Below, one piece after another: positions 62,296 to 64,000 of a stretch of DNA of 64,000 nt; positions within the stretch are counted from its first letter, which is position 1, and every line of letters starts with the position of its first letter. Source of the stretch: Diplonema papillatum (lineage: Eukaryota > Euglenozoa > Diplonemea > Diplonemida > Diplonemidae). The translations under genes and the position numbers were made by a program. The notes under the pieces are model-generated. The model was not told the DNA's origin, did not search any database, and saw nothing but the letters and a program-made list of their open reading frames with translations. The stretch is from positions 372,001-436,000 of the forward strand of contig JAPJBO010000018.1 of the NCBI GenBank assembly GCA_030068145.1, given 5' to 3'.

Positions 62296-63480
62296 GGCGC
62301 AGCGCTCTTGAAGGAAAACGCCGTCTGTTGGCAGTATCCACAGAAAACGAAAAGAAGTTCAGTCTGAGACGGTGTGGGTGTTGCCTTCAAGAGCTGTTCA
62401 CAAGAAGATGGCCGGTGCAATTCTCGGAGACATGCGGATGCAAGGCCGTTGGTTGGGGGCCGTATCCACAGGAAAAGAAGCTCAGTCTGAGACGGTGTGG
62501 GTGTTGCCTTCAAGAGCTATTCACAGCAGGAGCGATCGGATATTGTTGCGAGACACACACTCGTGCGCTCATCGAACTTGCTCACAAGAAGATGGCCGGA
62601 GCATTGCTCGGAGACGTGCGGATGCAAGGCCGTTGGTTGGGGGCCGTATCCACAGGAAAAGAAGTTCAGTCTGAGACATCGACCTCACGGCTTCCGAGGA
62701 AAAGCTGAGCAGCTCCATCACCGTCGTGCACGACTCCGCGGGGAAGCTCATCAAGTCCGGCGGGCCGCCAGTCCCCGACAACGCTGTGAAAGCAGCCCTG
62801 GAGGCAGGCAAAGCTGAGTGCGAGAAAAAGAAGAAGGCTGTGGTTGAGAGCACCATCCACAAGAAGAAGCGCCGGGTGGGTTGTTCTGCGAGTGCGGAGC
62901 GCAATGCTCTTCAAGGAAAAGCCGTCGGTTGGAGAGCACGTATCCAGACGAAAACAAAATTCACTGAGAGTGTTGCCTTCAAGAGCTGTTCACAGGAGTG
63001 ATCGCATATTGTTGCGGGACACGCGGCGTAGAAGGCACGCTCGTGAGCTCATCGAAATTGCACACAAGAAGAACGGCGCACTGCTCTGAGACGTGCGGAT
63101 ACAAAGCCGTTGGGGGATAAGAAGTCCAGTCTGAGACGGTGTGGGTAGCAGATTGTTGCGAGACACGCGGCGCAGAAGGCACTCGCGCGCCCATCGAAAT
63201 GACTCAGCAAAAGGCCGGTGCATTGCTCTGCCGTTGGTTGAGGATCCGTATCCGCAAGCAAAGGAGTTCAGTCTGAGCGTGCCCCAAGAGGCGTCAGTAC
63301 GCAACACGCTCGGTTATTGTTGCGAGACGTGTCGCGCAGAAGGCAAGCATTTTGATGTTGAGCACTACCCGGCCCTTGTGAGCGCGTATCCACGAGAAAA
63401 GAAAGTGTCGGTGTTTGCCTTCAAGAGCTGTCAGTCCACAGCAGCTACGGCCGCGATTGTTGCCGCGAAACGCGTACAAC
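62296..63480. repeat. Degenerate tandem repeats downstream of RRP43 (~124-bp unit)
   Basis: CAGTCTGAGACGGTGTGGGT + GTTGCCTTCAAGAGCT + CACAAGAAGATGGCCGG + GATGCAAGGCCGTTGGTTGG + TATCCACAGGAAAAGAAG recurs at about 62360, 62484 and 62669. Progressively decayed versions follow near 62960, 63129, 63270 and 63415. Confidence 0.85.
62676..62888 (+). pseudogene. Exon echo: partial copy of RRP43 last exon
   Basis: CGACCTCACGGCTTCCGAGG to AGAGCACCATCCACAAGAAG repeats 62073-62270 with ~4% changes, a 9-bp deletion (AACGTCTAC) and a 6-bp insertion (GAGAAA). The original stop is replaced by CGCCGGGTGGGTTG. It is embedded in the downstream tandem repeats. Confidence 0.92.
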
Positions 63481-63489
63481 AAGCCTGCA

Positions 63490-64000
63490 TAGTGCTGTTG
63501 TGCACGCTTGCGATGAGCAGAACGCTACGGCAAGTCCTACTGTCCACACCCTGGACATGGGATGGAGATTCATACCCTATTCATGTGAAAACCCGGATGT
63601 GGTGTCAACGTGCACCACGATCCTGTTACGGTATCAGTGGATGTCGAACCTACTAGCAAATGGGTACCACTTCACCCGGCGTTTGCCGACCTGTCAGTGC
63701 CAGGCAATGCTGTTGAACGCGTATCCAAACACAAACGGGTGCGCGTTATATCAAAATCGTCACAAGAAAAAGCTTGAAGCATTCATATATCGCATGACAG
63801 CCACCCCCCGAAGAAAAAGAGAAATATAGCACGAGTCAGTCCCGACCTCTCCCCCGGCCGGAGCGCGCACTCACGAATCTTGCCCGAAAATCAATAGTGG
63901 ACAGTCCGATTCTATCTTCTCATCCGCTTTCTTTTTTTGTACAAGCACCCAGTGTTCGCTTTAAGACCGGTGGCCCAGTCATTTTTCAAAACTGCCTCTG
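63490..64000. other. No gene recognised
   Basis: Short open frames only. No motif, repeat or RNA feature is supported up to the window edge. Confidence 0.4.

Noticed and set aside
1..64000. Bacterial or phage origin of the window
   Set aside because: No operons, Shine-Dalgarno patterns or phage genes. Introns, LINEs, hAT elements, an exosome subunit and 18S sequence show a eukaryote.

Overview
This is a nuclear segment from a TE-rich unicellular eukaryote. Evidence: GT-AG introns that join exons in frame, an exosome subunit gene, a fragment of eukaryotic 18S rRNA, non-LTR and RNase-H-bearing retroelements, hAT transposons, tRNA-derived SINE-like elements and a 5.3 kb satellite. A helical-repeat protein resembling the heptatricopeptide (HPR/RAP) organellar RNA-binding proteins points to an alveolate, perhaps a chromerid. 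That placement is an inference, and the rRNA fragment is too divergent and short for me to confirm it.

Layout. 1-4.2 kb: a minus-strand retroelement with a Gag-like zinc-finger ORF at the window edge and an RT-RNase H ORF flanked by ~250-bp direct repeats. 4.2-6.3 kb: a SINE-like element, inverted repeats and a small minisatellite. 6.3-18.5 kb: two nearly identical copies of one non-LTR retrotransposon. The first is 5'-truncated with a 226-bp internal deletion. The second is full length (ORF1 plus an 1840-aa OTU-endonuclease-RT ORF2) and starts and ends in a CGATTACRCT repeat array. 18.6-26.6 kb: a nest of DNA transposon pieces: a truncated hAT transposase, an intact 963-aa hAT transposase with CAGGG-type termini, a third ORF sharing the same 5' leader, half of a foldback element and a small LINE fragment. 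26.6-37.5 kb: mostly old dispersed repeats, an SSU rRNA fragment, a second SINE-like copy and a hAT-type MITE.

37.6-39.2 kb: a membrane-anchored alpha/beta hydrolase gene whose 3' end is duplicated just downstream. 41.75-47.02 kb: a tandem array of 155 34-bp units in perfect register. 47.9-55.1 kb: the HPR-like gene. Its first visible exon lies behind two partial copies of itself, and its large intron holds further partial exon copies plus a 1.6-kb foldback element with ~570-bp inverted arms and a recognisable empty site. 57.4-58.0 kb: two possible further exons. 58.7-62.3 kb: the exosome subunit RRP43/EXOSC8 gene in at least three exons, with partial copies of its first and last exons on either side. 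62.3-63.5 kb: degenerate tandem repeats.

Two patterns stand out. First, each of the three host genes carries decayed partial copies ('echoes') of its own exons next to or inside itself, and two such copies end in a short snap-back palindrome. Second, the full-length LINE joins an N-terminal OTU protease-like domain to a C-terminal triple Cys/His-rich repeat that I do not recognise, and it appears to insert specifically into a short repeat array.
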